From Polaromonas sp. C04 (GTDB taxonomy: Bacteria > Pseudomonadota > Gammaproteobacteria > Burkholderiales > Burkholderiaceae_C): a DNA stretch of 64,000 nt. Positions 43,816 through 54,500 of this stretch are shown piece after piece. The position numbers and the translations under genes are program-made. The notes under the pieces were generated by a model, which searched no databases, was not told the origin of the DNA, and saw nothing but the letters and a program-made list of their open reading frames with translations. The number at the start of each line of letters is the position of its first letter. Positions within the stretch are counted from its first letter, which is position 1. Location of the stretch: positions 46,779-110,778 of the forward strand of contig NZ_MUNS01000039.1 in the NCBI RefSeq assembly GCF_002002705.1, written 5' to 3'.

Positions 43816-43846
43816 AGTTACATTACAAATTCGTTTTTATGTAACT
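43816..43846. promoter_or_regulatory. Candidate HexR operator between tal and zwf
   Basis: Inverted repeat AGTTACAT (43816-43823) and ATGTAACT (43839-43846), 15-bp AT-rich spacer, in the 62-bp divergent region. A HexR/RpiR-type regulator is encoded just downstream of zwf, which makes it the likely ligand-responsive repressor here. The zwf ATG is 9 bp past the repeat. Confidence 0.5.
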
Positions 43847-43855
43847 CCTCAAAAA

Positions 43856-45322
43856 ATGTCCTTTGATCTTGTCCTGTTTGGCGGCACTGGCGACCTGGCC
43901 TGGCGCAAGCTGATGCCCGCGCTGTTCCAGGCCTTTCGCCACGGCACGCTGCCCGAGGGCGGCCGCATCATCGGCGTCGCACGCGACGATCTGACCGATG
44001 CGCAGTACCGCACCCTGATCCAGACCCGTTTCGACAGCGTGGAAGGCGCCAAACGCCCGAACGCCGAGGAGTTTGCGCGCTTTGCCGACCTGCTCCAGTT
44101 CGTGCGCATGGACCTGTCCAGGCCCGGGGACTACGCGCGCCTGGCCGAACGCCTGGGCGAGCGCGAGGCCGACACCGTGGTGATGTATGTCGCCACCGCG
44201 CCCGCGCTGTTCGCCACGACTTGCGAGCAGATTGCCGCGGCCGGCCTGAACTGGCCGAACACCCGGATCGTGCTGGAAAAGCCGCTGGGCCATGACCTGG
44301 CGTCGAACCGCGCCATCAACCGCACGGTGCTCAGCGCCTTTAACGAGCGCCAGGTGTTTCGCATCGACCACTACCTGGGCAAGCCGTCGGTGCAGAACCT
44401 GTTTGCGCTGCGCTTTGGCAACGCGCTGTTCGAGCCGCTGTGGCGGCGCGAAACGATTGCCAACATCCAGATCACGATCGCCGAAGACCTGGGCGTCGAA
44501 AAGCGCGGCGCCTTTTACGAGACGACCGGCACGCTGCGCGACATGGTGCAGAACCACGCGCTGCAGCTGCTGTGCGCCATCGGCATGGAGCCGCCCATCA
44601 ACGCGCACGCCGATGCCATCCGCGACGAAAAGCTCAAGGTGCTGCGCTCGCTCGCGCCCTGGACGCCGCAGACCCTGTCGCAGCACGTGGTGCGCGGCCA
44701 GTACGCGGCCGGCAACATGGGCGGCGTGGCGGTGCCCGGCTACCGCGACGAGGCGGGCGTCAGCCATGAGAGCCGCACCGAGACCTTCGTCGCGCTGCGC
44801 ACCGAGATCGCCAACTGGCGCTGGGCCGGCGTGCCGTTCTACATTCGCACCGGCAAGCGGCTGGCCTCGCGCGATGCGCACATCGAGGTGAACTTCCGGC
44901 CCACGCCGCACGCGATTTTCAAGGCGCCGCTGGGCGCGGCGAACCGTCTCGTGATCAACCTGCAGCCCAAGGATGGCCTGGAGTTGCACCTGCTCGCGCA
45001 AGGCCAGGACCACCGCCAGAACACACGAGCGTCGGCGCAATCGCTGGCGCCCGTGCAGCTCGACCTCGACTTCGACACGCGCTTCGGCGCGGAGCGCGTG
45101 GGCGCCTACGAGCGCCTGCTGCTCGACGTGATCGACGGGCGCCTCAACCTGTTCGTGCGCAGCGACGAGCAGGAGGAAGCCTGGCGCTGGGTCGAGCCGA
45201 TCCTGGACTTCTGGCAGACCGACGCGCAGGGCCCGCGGCCCTACGCCGCCGGCACCTGGGGACCGAGCGCCGCCAGCGCCATGATTGCGCGCGACGGCTA
45301 TTGCTGGAGTGAGGAGTGTTGA
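43856..45322 (+). CDS. zwf: Glucose-6-phosphate 1-dehydrogenase
   Basis: Oxidises glucose-6-P to 6-phosphogluconolactone. 488 residues. The N-terminal dinucleotide motif is FGGTGDLAWRKLMPAL; the substrate-binding RIDHYLGKP holds the key Lys. The typical neighbours pgl and edd are not in the window. Confidence 0.95.
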   Translation: MSFDLVLFGGTGDLAWRKLMPALFQAFRHGTLPEGGRIIGVARDDLTDAQYRTLIQTRFDSVEGAKRPNAEEFARFADLLQFVRMDLSRPGDYARLAERLGEREADTVVMYVATAPALFATTCEQIAAAGLNWPNTRIVLEKPLGHDLASNRAINRTVLSAFNERQVFRIDHYLGKPSVQNLFALRFGNALFEPLWRRETIANIQITIAEDLGVEKRGAFYETTGTLRDMVQNHALQLLCAIGMEPPINAHADAIRDEKLKVLRSLAPWTPQTLSQHVVRGQYAAGNMGGVAVPGYRDEAGVSHESRTETFVALRTEIANWRWAGVPFYIRTGKRLASRDAHIEVNFRPTPHAIFKAPLGAANRLVINLQPKDGLELHLLAQGQDHRQNTRASAQSLAPVQLDLDFDTRFGAERVGAYERLLLDVIDGRLNLFVRSDEQEEAWRWVEPILDFWQTDAQGPRPYAAGTWGPSAASAMIARDGYCWSEEC

Positions 45323-45324
45323 AC

Positions 45325-45420
45325 ACCCCCAGGCTGCGCGCACTGCGTGTCGCTGCGCCACCCCCCTTGCAGGGGGCAACACCAGCGGCCCGGCGGAGCC
45401 GGTTCCGCGGTGTTCCTGGC
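45325..45420 (+). repeat. Structured GC-rich repeat, copy R2 (zwf-hexR gap)
   Basis: Hairpin CCCCCC-TTGCA-GGGGGC, then AACACC (45378-45383) pairing with GGTGTT (45409-45414) around CCGGC-GGA-GCCGG. The same layout as R1, with different but complementary outer stem bases. Confidence 0.75.
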
Positions 45421-45479
45421 CTGGAGCACTCCGGGTTCATACCGCGCGAGTCGCGCCAGGAAGAAAAGAGGGGTTGAGC

Positions 45480-46340
45480 ATGCTGGATCGCATCAAGGCC
45501 TCCCTGTCCTCGCTGGCGCCGGCCGAGCAGCGCGTGGGCAAGCTGGTGCTGGCCGACCCGCGCGCCTTTGCCAACCTGCCGGTGAGCGAGCTGGCCGACC
45601 GCTCGCATGTGAGCAAGCCCACGGTGATCCGCTTTTGCCGCAGCATGGGCTACGACGGGCTGTCCGACTTCAAGCTCAAGCTGGCCGGCAGCGTGAGCGA
45701 GGGCGTGCCCTTCATCCACCGCAGCGTGGATGTGGACGACAAGACCGGCGACGTGCTGGTCAAGGTGATCGACAACACGGTGGCGGCGTTCCTCAAGTAC
45801 CGCAACGATGCCAGCAGCGTGGCCATTGAAAAGGCCGTTGATGCCCTGGCCCACACCTGCCAGAGCGGCAAGCGCATCGAGTTCTTCGGCGTCGGCAATT
45901 CCGGCATCGTGGCGCAGGACGCGCAGCACAAGTTTTTCCGGCTGGGCGTGAGCGCGATTGCCTACAGCGACGGCCACATGCAGGTCATGAGCGCCTCGCT
46001 CCTGGGCCCGGGCGACTGCGTGGTGGTGATCTCGAACTCGGGGCGCACGCGCGACCTGATGGACGCCTGCGACATCGCGCGCAAAAACGGCGCCATGACC
46101 ATCGTGATCACCGCCAGCGGCTCGCCGCTGGCCAGCATCACCCAGCAGGCCGGGCACATCCACCTGGCGGCCGACCACCCGGAAGGCTACGACCGCTACA
46201 GCCCCATGGTGTCGCGGCTGCTGCACCTGATGATCATCGACGTGCTGGCGACCTGCGTGGCCCTGCGCATCGGCGGCGACAAGCTGCAGCCGCTGCTGCA
46301 GGGCATGAAGGACAACCTGCGCAGCAAGCGCTACACCTGA
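45480..46340 (+). CDS. hexR: RpiR-family regulator HexR
   Basis: 286 residues. N-terminal HTH (SELADRSHVSKPTVIRFCRSMGYDG) and a C-terminal SIS sugar-phosphate isomerase-like domain (FFGVGNSGIVAQDAQHKF, VVISNSGRTRDLMDA). Known HexR proteins repress zwf/edd-type genes until bound by KDPG. The start at 45480 gives M-LDRIKASLSSLAPAEQRVG, and the longer frame runs through repeat R2. It sits 157 bp after zwf. Confidence 0.88.
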   Translation: MLDRIKASLSSLAPAEQRVGKLVLADPRAFANLPVSELADRSHVSKPTVIRFCRSMGYDGLSDFKLKLAGSVSEGVPFIHRSVDVDDKTGDVLVKVIDNTVAAFLKYRNDASSVAIEKAVDALAHTCQSGKRIEFFGVGNSGIVAQDAQHKFFRLGVSAIAYSDGHMQVMSASLLGPGDCVVVISNSGRTRDLMDACDIARKNGAMTIVITASGSPLASITQQAGHIHLAADHPEGYDRYSPMVSRLLHLMIIDVLATCVALRIGGDKLQPLLQGMKDNLRSKRYT

Positions 46341-46346
46341 GATTTA

Positions 46347-46408
46347 CAGGAAAATCGGGCTGCAGCCCATATGGAGTATTCGCAACCCGCTATCAACTTG
46401 ATAGCACA
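46347..46408 (+). repeat. Dispersed ~60-bp repeat, copy F (after hexR)
   Basis: CAGGAAAATCGGGCTGCAGC, CCATATGGAG, CGCAACCCGCTATC, AACTTGATAGCACA. Intergenic, just after the hexR stop. Confidence 0.65.
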
Positions 46409-46692
46409 CATGTCCGATCTTCTGCCACTGGGAGGCAGCCGGGGTTGATCCTTGGTCAAACTCAGCGAGGGCCAAGCACCTGCAGGCGGTTGTTTCTTAT
46501 CCGCTGCGAAAACGGCGATAGCGTGACGCGCTATCTTGCCAACTATTTCACGAAGTTGACACAAATCGACCCTCTGTGTCGATGCAGACGGGAGCGCTGC
46601 GCCCTTTATGTCGCGGGTTCGTTAAACTGCGTAACAAAACGTATTAACGTACGGCGACATCGATTCGCCAGCGACAGGGGGGAAACAACGCA
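46409..46692. other. Intergenic region upstream of the two-partner secretion genes
   Basis: 284 bp without a gene. A TTGACA at 46556-46561 has no convincing -10 at the right distance. AT-richer sequence with AAACTGCGTAACAAAACG and TATTAACG at about 46624-46656 could hold the tpsB promoter, but I cannot fix it. Confidence 0.4.
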
Positions 46693-48456
46693 ATGCAGGC
46701 GAGGACGCGGGCGGGCGCATACGCACATTCATTCATCGCAGCCATCCTGATGGGTTGCACCCTTTTATTCGTCGGGACCTTGGGATGGGCGCAGGGTCCC
46801 ACGAACGCCAAGCGCGACGCCGCGGAGCAGCGCCGTGCCCAGGAGCGCGAGACCCAGTTACGCGATCAGCAGGAGCGCACGCCCGACGTGCGTTTGCCCG
46901 TACCGGCAGCGGCGCCGCCGCAACGCCTGCCTGCATCGGAGGCGCCCTGCTTCACCATCCACCAGATTGAACTGCGAGGCGATGCATCGGACCACTTCGG
47001 CTGGTTGCCCGGTGCGTTGGCCGGTCCGCAAGGCAACGACGCCCCACGGGGCAAATGCCTCGGCGCCAGAGGCGTCAAGCTGGTACTTGAACGTGCCCAG
47101 AATGCACTGGTCGCCAAAGGCTATGTCACCAGCCGGGTGCTGGCCGAGCCGCAGGACCTGAGCACGGGCCGCCTGGTCCTGACCCTGATCCCGGGGCGCA
47201 TCCATGCCATCCGCTTTGTGGAACCGGTCGATCCCCGCGGCACCGCGTGGAATGCCGTGCCGGCCCAAGCCGGCGACCTCCTCAACCTGCGCGATATCGA
47301 GCAGGCGCTGGAAAACTTCAAGCGCGTGCCCAGCGCCGAGGCCGACATCCAGATCGCGCCGGCCACGGGCGACGCTGCGCGGCCCGGCGAGAGCGATCTG
47401 CTCATCAGCTACCGGCAGGGCGTGCCGTTCAGGTTGGCCCTGTCTGCCGACGACAGCGGCACTCGCGGCACCGGCAAGTACCAGGGCGGCATCACCCTGT
47501 CCTATGACAACTGGTGGACGCTGAACGACCTGTTCTATGTCAGCCTGAACCATGACCTGGACCGCAACCTGGGTGGCAGCGACGCCGGCCCGCGCGGCAC
47601 CCAGGGAGGCACGGTGCATTACTCCGTGCCGCTCGGCTACTGGTTGCTGGGCGCCACCGTCAGCAGCAACCGCTACTTCCAGACCGTGGCCGGGGCCAGC
47701 CAGGACTACATCTTCAGCGGCACCAGCCGCAACGCCGAGCTCAAGCTCTCGCGCCTGCTCTATCGCGACGCGAGCCGCAAAACCACGGCCAGCATCAAGG
47801 CGTTCCAGCGCCGGTCGAACAACTTCATCGACGACACCGAGGTGCAGGTGCAGCGCCGCGTGGTGGGCGGCTGGGAACTGGGCATCGGCCACAAGGAGTT
47901 CATCGGAGCTGCCGTGCTGGAGGGCAACCTGGCCTACAAGCGCGGCACCGGCGCCTTTGGCTCGCTGCAGGCCCCGGAGGAAGCCTTTGGCGAAGGCAGT
48001 TCGCGCTTCGCATTGGTCAGCGCCGATGCCGGCCTGAACCTGCCATTCAAGCTCGCGGATCGGCGCTGGCGCTACAGCGCCAACTGGCGCGCCCAGTTCG
48101 ACCGCACGCCGCTGACGCCGCAGGACCGCTTTGCCATCGGCGGGCGCTACAGCGTGCGCGGCTTCGATGGCGAGCAGGTTCTCTCCGGCGAGCGCGGCTG
48201 GCTGATCCGCAATGAAATCGGCGCTCCCTGGGGCGACGGCGGGCAGGAGTTCTACGTCGGGCTGGACCATGGTCAGGTCAGTGGCCCGAGCAGCGCCTGG
48301 CTGGTGGGCCGAAGCCTGACCGGTGCCGTGCTGGGTCTGCGCGGCGGCATCCGGAATCTGCAGTACGACCTGTTCATCGGCGCGCCAGTGCGCAAACCCG
48401 CGGGCTTGCATACCACCGGCAGCGTAGCCGGATTCAACCTGAACCTCAGCTTTTGA
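46693..48456 (+). CDS. TpsB-type outer-membrane transporter (ShlB/FhaC/HecB family)
   Basis: 587-residue two-partner secretion pore that exports the adhesin encoded next. A signal peptide (FIAAILMGCTLLFVGTLGWAQ) is followed by a charged coiled stretch, then POTRA domains (CFTIHQIELRGD; GYVTSRVLAEPQDLSTGRLVLTLIPGRIHAIRF) and a 16-strand barrel region. The barrel's conserved L6 motif VRGF is at residues 488-491. The C-terminus is FNLNLSF, ending in the aromatic residue expected of outer-membrane barrels. 50 bp to tpsA. Confidence 0.93.
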   Translation: MQARTRAGAYAHSFIAAILMGCTLLFVGTLGWAQGPTNAKRDAAEQRRAQERETQLRDQQERTPDVRLPVPAAAPPQRLPASEAPCFTIHQIELRGDASDHFGWLPGALAGPQGNDAPRGKCLGARGVKLVLERAQNALVAKGYVTSRVLAEPQDLSTGRLVLTLIPGRIHAIRFVEPVDPRGTAWNAVPAQAGDLLNLRDIEQALENFKRVPSAEADIQIAPATGDAARPGESDLLISYRQGVPFRLALSADDSGTRGTGKYQGGITLSYDNWWTLNDLFYVSLNHDLDRNLGGSDAGPRGTQGGTVHYSVPLGYWLLGATVSSNRYFQTVAGASQDYIFSGTSRNAELKLSRLLYRDASRKTTASIKAFQRRSNNFIDDTEVQVQRRVVGGWELGIGHKEFIGAAVLEGNLAYKRGTGAFGSLQAPEEAFGEGSSRFALVSADAGLNLPFKLADRRWRYSANWRAQFDRTPLTPQDRFAIGGRYSVRGFDGEQVLSGERGWLIRNEIGAPWGDGGQEFYVGLDHGQVSGPSSAWLVGRSLTGAVLGLRGGIRNLQYDLFIGAPVRKPAGLHTTGSVAGFNLNLSF

Positions 48457-48506
48457 ACCGACCCCGCCTTCGCTTGTGAAATTACCTGAAACCACCCGGG
48501 ATCAAT

Positions 48507-51500
48507 ATGAACAAAAACTGCTACCGCATCATCTTCAACGCCGGGCGCGGCCAGCGCATGGCCGTGGCGGAGACCGCCGCGTCACAAGGGAAAAACGCCG
48601 CCGGACAAACCCTCGGCGGCGCCGCGAGCAGGTTTTCGGGCAGCCTGGTCGTCACGCTGCGCCCGGCGAGCTTTGCAATCTACGCAGCCCTGGGGCTGGT
48701 ACTCTGGATGCAGCCGCCAGCCCAGGCGCAGATCGTGGCCGACCCCGGCGCCTCGCGCACCCAGCAGCCCACCGTGCTGACTGCCCCCAATGGCGTGCCA
48801 GTCGTCAACATCCAGACTCCCAGCGCCGCCGGGGTGAGCCGCAACACCTACCGCCAGTTCGACGTGAACCAGCCGGGCGCCATCCTCAACAACAGCCGCA
48901 GCAACGTGCAGACCCAGACCGGCGGCTGGGTGCAAGGCAACCCGTGGCTGGCCGCGGGCGGCGCCCGCGTCATCCTGAACGAGGTCAACTCCAGCAACCC
49001 CAGCCAGTTGCGCGGCTATGTCGAGGTGGCCGGCCAGCGCGCCGAAGTCATCATCGCCAACCCGGCGGGCATCAACATCGACGGCGGCGGCTTCATCAAC
49101 GCCAGCCGCGTCACGCTCACCACCGGCACGCCGGTGATGAACGGCGGCAACCTGGACGGCTATCGAGTACAGGATGGCAACGTCAGCGTGGGCGGCTTGG
49201 GCCTTGACGCCAGCACGGCGGACTACACCGCCATCCTGGCGCGCGCCGTGCAGGTCAACGCCGGCATCTGGGCCAAGGAACTCAAGGTCACCACCGGCGC
49301 CAACCGGGTCGATGCCGGCCAGATCAGTGCCACGCCGATTGCAGGCACCGGCATTGCGCCGGCGTTTGCACTGGATGCCTCGGCATTGGGTGGCATGTAT
49401 GCCGGCAAGATCACCCTGATCGGGACAGAGGCCGGCGTGGGCGTGCGCAACGCCGGCGTCATTGGCGCCACCGCTGGCGATGTCGTCGTGCAAGGCAACG
49501 GCTGGCTGAGCAACAGTGGCAGCATCCAGGCGGCGGGCCATGCCCAGATCAACACCTCCGGTGCCATCAGCAACAGCGGCACCGTCTATGGCAGCGGCAA
49601 CACCGGCCTGACCAGCCAGGGCAGCATCGACACCACGGGCCTGATCGCCGCGCTGGGCCACACCAGCCTGCAGGCCGGCTCGTACATCAACGCGGGTACC
49701 GGCTCGGTAGTGGCCGCCGGCCTGAACGCGGACGACACCCTGGCGTCAGGCGGCGACCTGTCGGTCATGGCGGCCGATGCCGCCTCCCTGCACGGCCAGA
49801 CGCTGGCCGCCGGCAACGCCAGCGTGTCGGGAACCCGGGTCAGCCTGGCCGATGGCAAAGTCGCCGCGCAGAATTTCAACCTGACCGCCCGCGGCGGTGA
49901 TGTGAACGCCAGCCGCGCCAGCGTCGGCATCCAGGGCACATTCAACGCGAACGCGGCGCAAACCCTGCGCACTGATGGCGCCAGCGTCTCGGCGGGCCAA
50001 CTCACCTTCTCGGCGCGTGATGCGTCCAACGTCGGCGGCGAGATCGTGCAGACTGGCAATGGCGACACCGCCCTTCGCCTGGCCGGCGACTTGAACAACA
50101 CCGCGGGCCGTATCGCCACCAACAGCCAGAACCTGGCACTGGCCGCCCAGACCCTGACCAACACCGACGGCAGCATCGAACATGCAGGTACGGGGACGCT
50201 GGCCATCCAGGCTGGCACGTTGAACGACCAGCGCGGCCAGATCACCAGCAACGGCGCACTCCTGCTCGCCGCGGGCAGCGTCAACCACGACGGTGCCAGT
50301 ACGCTGGCCCAACAAGTCGCCATCGCCGCCATCGATTTGAGCAACCACGGCGGCGAAATCACCCAGACCGGCACGCAGGCAGCACGCATCAGCGTCATGG
50401 GTACGCTGGACAACATGGGCGGCAAGGTCGCGAGCAATGGCGATACCATGCTCAGCGCGCAAAGCCTGCTCAACCAGGGCGGCAGTGTTCAGGCCACCGG
50501 CGCAGCCAACCTTGACATCACGACCACGGCCACCCTGGACAACAGCGCCGGTGGCCACATCGCCGCGGGCGGCAACGTCAGCTTGCACGCAGCTTCGTTG
50601 AACAACAACCAGGGCCAAATAACGGCGGGCGGCAGTCTGGGCGCATCGGCCGACGCCGCCATTGGCAACGTCCAGGGCCTGGTCGCCGCCAACGGCGCCG
50701 TCAACCTCGCCGCTACCAGCCTGAACAACACCCAGGGCACCGTGGCCTCCGTTCAGAACAACCTGAGCGTTGCCACCGGAGGCGCCACCGTCAACAGCAG
50801 CGGCATGCTGCAAGCCGCGCAAGACGTGACGCTAAACACTGCGGGCCTGAGCAACCACCTGGGCACCGTCGCGGCCGGCGGCAGCGCCGCCCTGCAAACC
50901 GGCGCGTTGGACAACGATGGCGGACTGATTAAGGCAGCTGGCGCATTGGCCATCGACACCAACGGCGCAACCCTGGCCAATACTCATGCTGCGAGCCACG
51001 CCAGCGGCGCCGGCGGCATCACCAGCCAAAGCACGCTGACACTGGCCACGGGCGACCTCGAAAATACGGCCGGTTTCATCGGCGCCAGGGGTGCCTTGAG
51101 CGCCGCCACGGCCCACGCCAGCAACTCTGCGGGCGGCCAAGTCGTCGGTGAATCCAGCATCGCGATATCGGGTACCGGCTTCGACAACCGGGGCGGCGAG
51201 GTCCAGGCCCTGGGCGATGTGAGCCTGCATGCGGGCACGGGGTCCATCGACAACAGCGCCAGCCTGATTCGCAGCGCCGGCACCACCACGCTGAGCGCCG
51301 GCGCCGTGCGCAACAACGACACCGGCGGCGCCAATCAGGGCATCGAAGGTAACTATGTTGCCATCGCGGCGGATTCAATCGCCAACGACAGCGGCGCCAT
51401 TCGCGCCGACAGCAATGCTGCACTGACCAGCTCGGGCGGCCTCAACAACAGCGCCGGCCTCATCAGCGCGGGCAACACCCTGGCGGTGCACGACAGCGCT

Positions 51501-54500
51501 GCCGCCAAGACCCTGGTCATCAGCAACACGGGCGGCACCGTCATTGCCGGGCAAGGCGCCAGCGTCGATGCCGCAGGCCTCACCGGCGACGGCAAGGTTC
51601 TGTCCAGGGGCGACCTCGCCATCGCGTTGACCACCGATTTCAACAACAGCGGCGAGGTCACCGCCAACCACAACGTCAGCCTCGGCACCACCGGCAATCT
51701 GACCAACAGCGGCAAGCTGCAGGCGGGGGCCACACTGCGCGTGTCCGCCTCCAGTATCGACAACGCCGCCAGCGGCGAAATCACCGGCGCCAGCACCCAG
51801 CTCACGGCCACGAGCAGCCTGACCAACCGCGGCCTGATTGATGGCCAGGACACGCAGCTCAACGCCGCAACGCTGAACAACCTGGGTACCGGCCGCATCT
51901 ACGGCGACCACCTGAGCATGGTGGCCAGCACGGTCAACAACGACGTGGAAGGCGGCGGCGCCGCGACGATCGCCGCGCGCCAGCGCCTGGACATCGGCGC
52001 GGGAACGGTGAATAACCGCGAAGGCGCGCTGATCTTCAGCGCCGGCAACATGGCCATCGGCAGCAGCCTCGACGCGAACCGGCTGGCCAGCGGCCAGGCG
52101 GTGGCCGTCAACAACGCCTCGGCCACCATCGAGGCGCTGGGCAACCTTGCCATCAACGCGGCGCAGGTGAACAACACCAACAACCATTTCAGCACCGAGC
52201 AAAGGCTCGTCTCGAGCCAGTCGATCGTCGAATACAGCCCCACCGGCTCACCCAATCACTACGCCGAGAATCAGGTCCGGTTGTACTACCCCGATGAAAA
52301 CATCCACCTCATCAGCCCGGAAGGCGACGCCTATGACTTCAACCGGTTTAGCTATGTCAGAACCGTCACCGAAACGGCACAAGCCACCAGCGATCCGGGA
52401 AAACTGCTGGCGGGCGGCAGCATGACGCTGAACACCCAAAGCCTGCAGAACGACAAGAGCCACATCATCGCGGGCGCGGCGCTGAATGTGTCTGCCGCAA
52501 ACCTGGAAAACACCACGGTGCCGGGTACGCGGCAAACCCAGGACAACGGGGTGGCGACGCACTATTACGTCATCTTCCGCAGCGGCCCCGATGGACAAGG
52601 CGCCGACGATTCGCCCTATGGGCCGCCCACTATCCTCGAGGGCATCACGCTCAGTCCTACACGGTACGACGCCTTTACCGCCTCCGTGGGCAGCGGCACC
52701 ACGCTGACCGGCACGGCTCTTGGCAGTGTCAACGCCACCACCGGCGCCGCCGGCGCGGTCAACGCTGCGGTGCGCGGCGGCAGCATCATTCAGGCCAACG
52801 CCAGCGTGGGCAACGTGGCCCCCAGCAGCGGCGGTACGCTGGTCGTGCGGGCCATGCAAGTCAATACCAGCATCCCCAGCACCAGCCTGTTCCACGTCAA
52901 CGCCAACCCGGCGGGCAGCTACCTGGTGGAGACCGACCCGCGCTTTGCCAGCTACCGCCAGTGGCTCAGTTCGGATTACCTGCTGAAGGCCTTGAACATT
53001 GACCCTGCCATCACCCAGAAGCGCCTGGGCGACGGCTTTTACGAGCAGCGCCTGGTACGCGAACAGGTGGCCCAACTCACAGGACAGCGCTTCCTGGGCA
53101 ACTACAGCAGCGACGAACAGCAATATCAGGCCTTGATGCAGGCCGGCATCACTTACGCCGGCCAATGGCAGCTGCGTCCCGGTGTGGCCCTGACAGCCGA
53201 ACAGATGGCGCAACTCACCAGTGACATCGTCTGGCTGGTCGAGCAGCAGGTCACGCTGCCGGACGGCAAGATCACGACAGCCCTGGTGCCACAGGTCTAC
53301 GCGCGCGTACAGGACGGCGACCTCGCCTCCAGCGGGGCGCTGCTGGCCGGGCGTGAGATCAACCTCAACCTCTCGGGTGATTTGACCAACAGCGGCACCA
53401 TCGCAGGCCGGCAAGTCGTCAACCTCGCCGCAGAGAATATCCAGAACCTGGGCGGGCGCATCCAGGGCGACGCCGTCTCCGTCTCGGCGCGCCAGGACCT
53501 GAACAATATCGGCGGCACGATCCAGGCCGCCAGCGCTCTGAGCGCCACGGCCGGGCGCGACCTGAACGTGGTGACCACGACGCGCAGCGCCGACAGTGCC
53601 GTGGGCGGCAACAGTTTCAGCCGCACCAGCATCGACCGGGTAGCCAGCCTGTATGTCACAGGCCCAAACGGCACGCTGATGGCCAGCGCCGGCCGCGATG
53701 CCAACATCATCGCCGGCGTGATCGCCAGCAGTGACCAGGGCGGCGGCGCCACCGTCGTTGCCGGCAACAACCTGAACCTGGGTACCGTCACGACATCCAG
53801 CGCCAACCAGATCGTCTGGGATGCCAAAAATCGCCGCAGCGACGGCGCCAGCACCGAAGTGGGCAGCCAGATCCAGAGCGCCGGCACGGTGCGCCTGGCC
53901 GCTGGCAATGAACTGAATGCCCGTGCCGCCAACGTCGAAGCTGCCGGGGCAGTGTTCGCCAGCGCCGGGCGCGACCTCAACATCAGCGCCGGCCAGAGCA
54001 GCCAGAGCGTCGATGAAGCCCATCAGCACACGAGTCGGGGCTTCCTGTCCAGCCGCACCGACACCACGCTGGACCAGGTCAAGCGCACGGACAGCGTGGG
54101 CAGCAGCTTCAGCGGCAGCACCGTGACGGCTTTGGCCGGACGCGACCTTGCGGTGTCGGGCTCCAGCGTGGTCAGCGACACCGCCACGACGCTGCTCGCC
54201 CAAAACAACATCAGCATCGAGGCCGCCGGCAACACCAGTGAAGAACAGCATCTGGTCGCGCAGAAGAAGTCCGGCCTGCTGGGCTCGGGCGGTATCGGCT
54301 TCACCATCGGCACGCGCGAGCAGAGCATGGACGGCAAGAACCAGGCGATCGGCCACACGGCCAGTACCGTAGGCGCGATCAATGGCGATGTGACCATCAT
54401 CGCCGGCAATCAGTACCAGCAGAAAGGCAGTGATCTGCTGGCACCGGGCGGCGACATCAACGTGTTGGCGAAGAACATTGCCATCACCGAAGTGCAGAAC

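Noticed and set aside
46331..46564. A 77-codon open frame on the minus strand after hexR
   Set aside because: No ribosome-binding site, no family, and it overlaps dispersed repeat copy F.
46556..46584. TTGACA as the -35 of a tpsB promoter
   Set aside because: No acceptable -10 hexamer 15-19 bp downstream.
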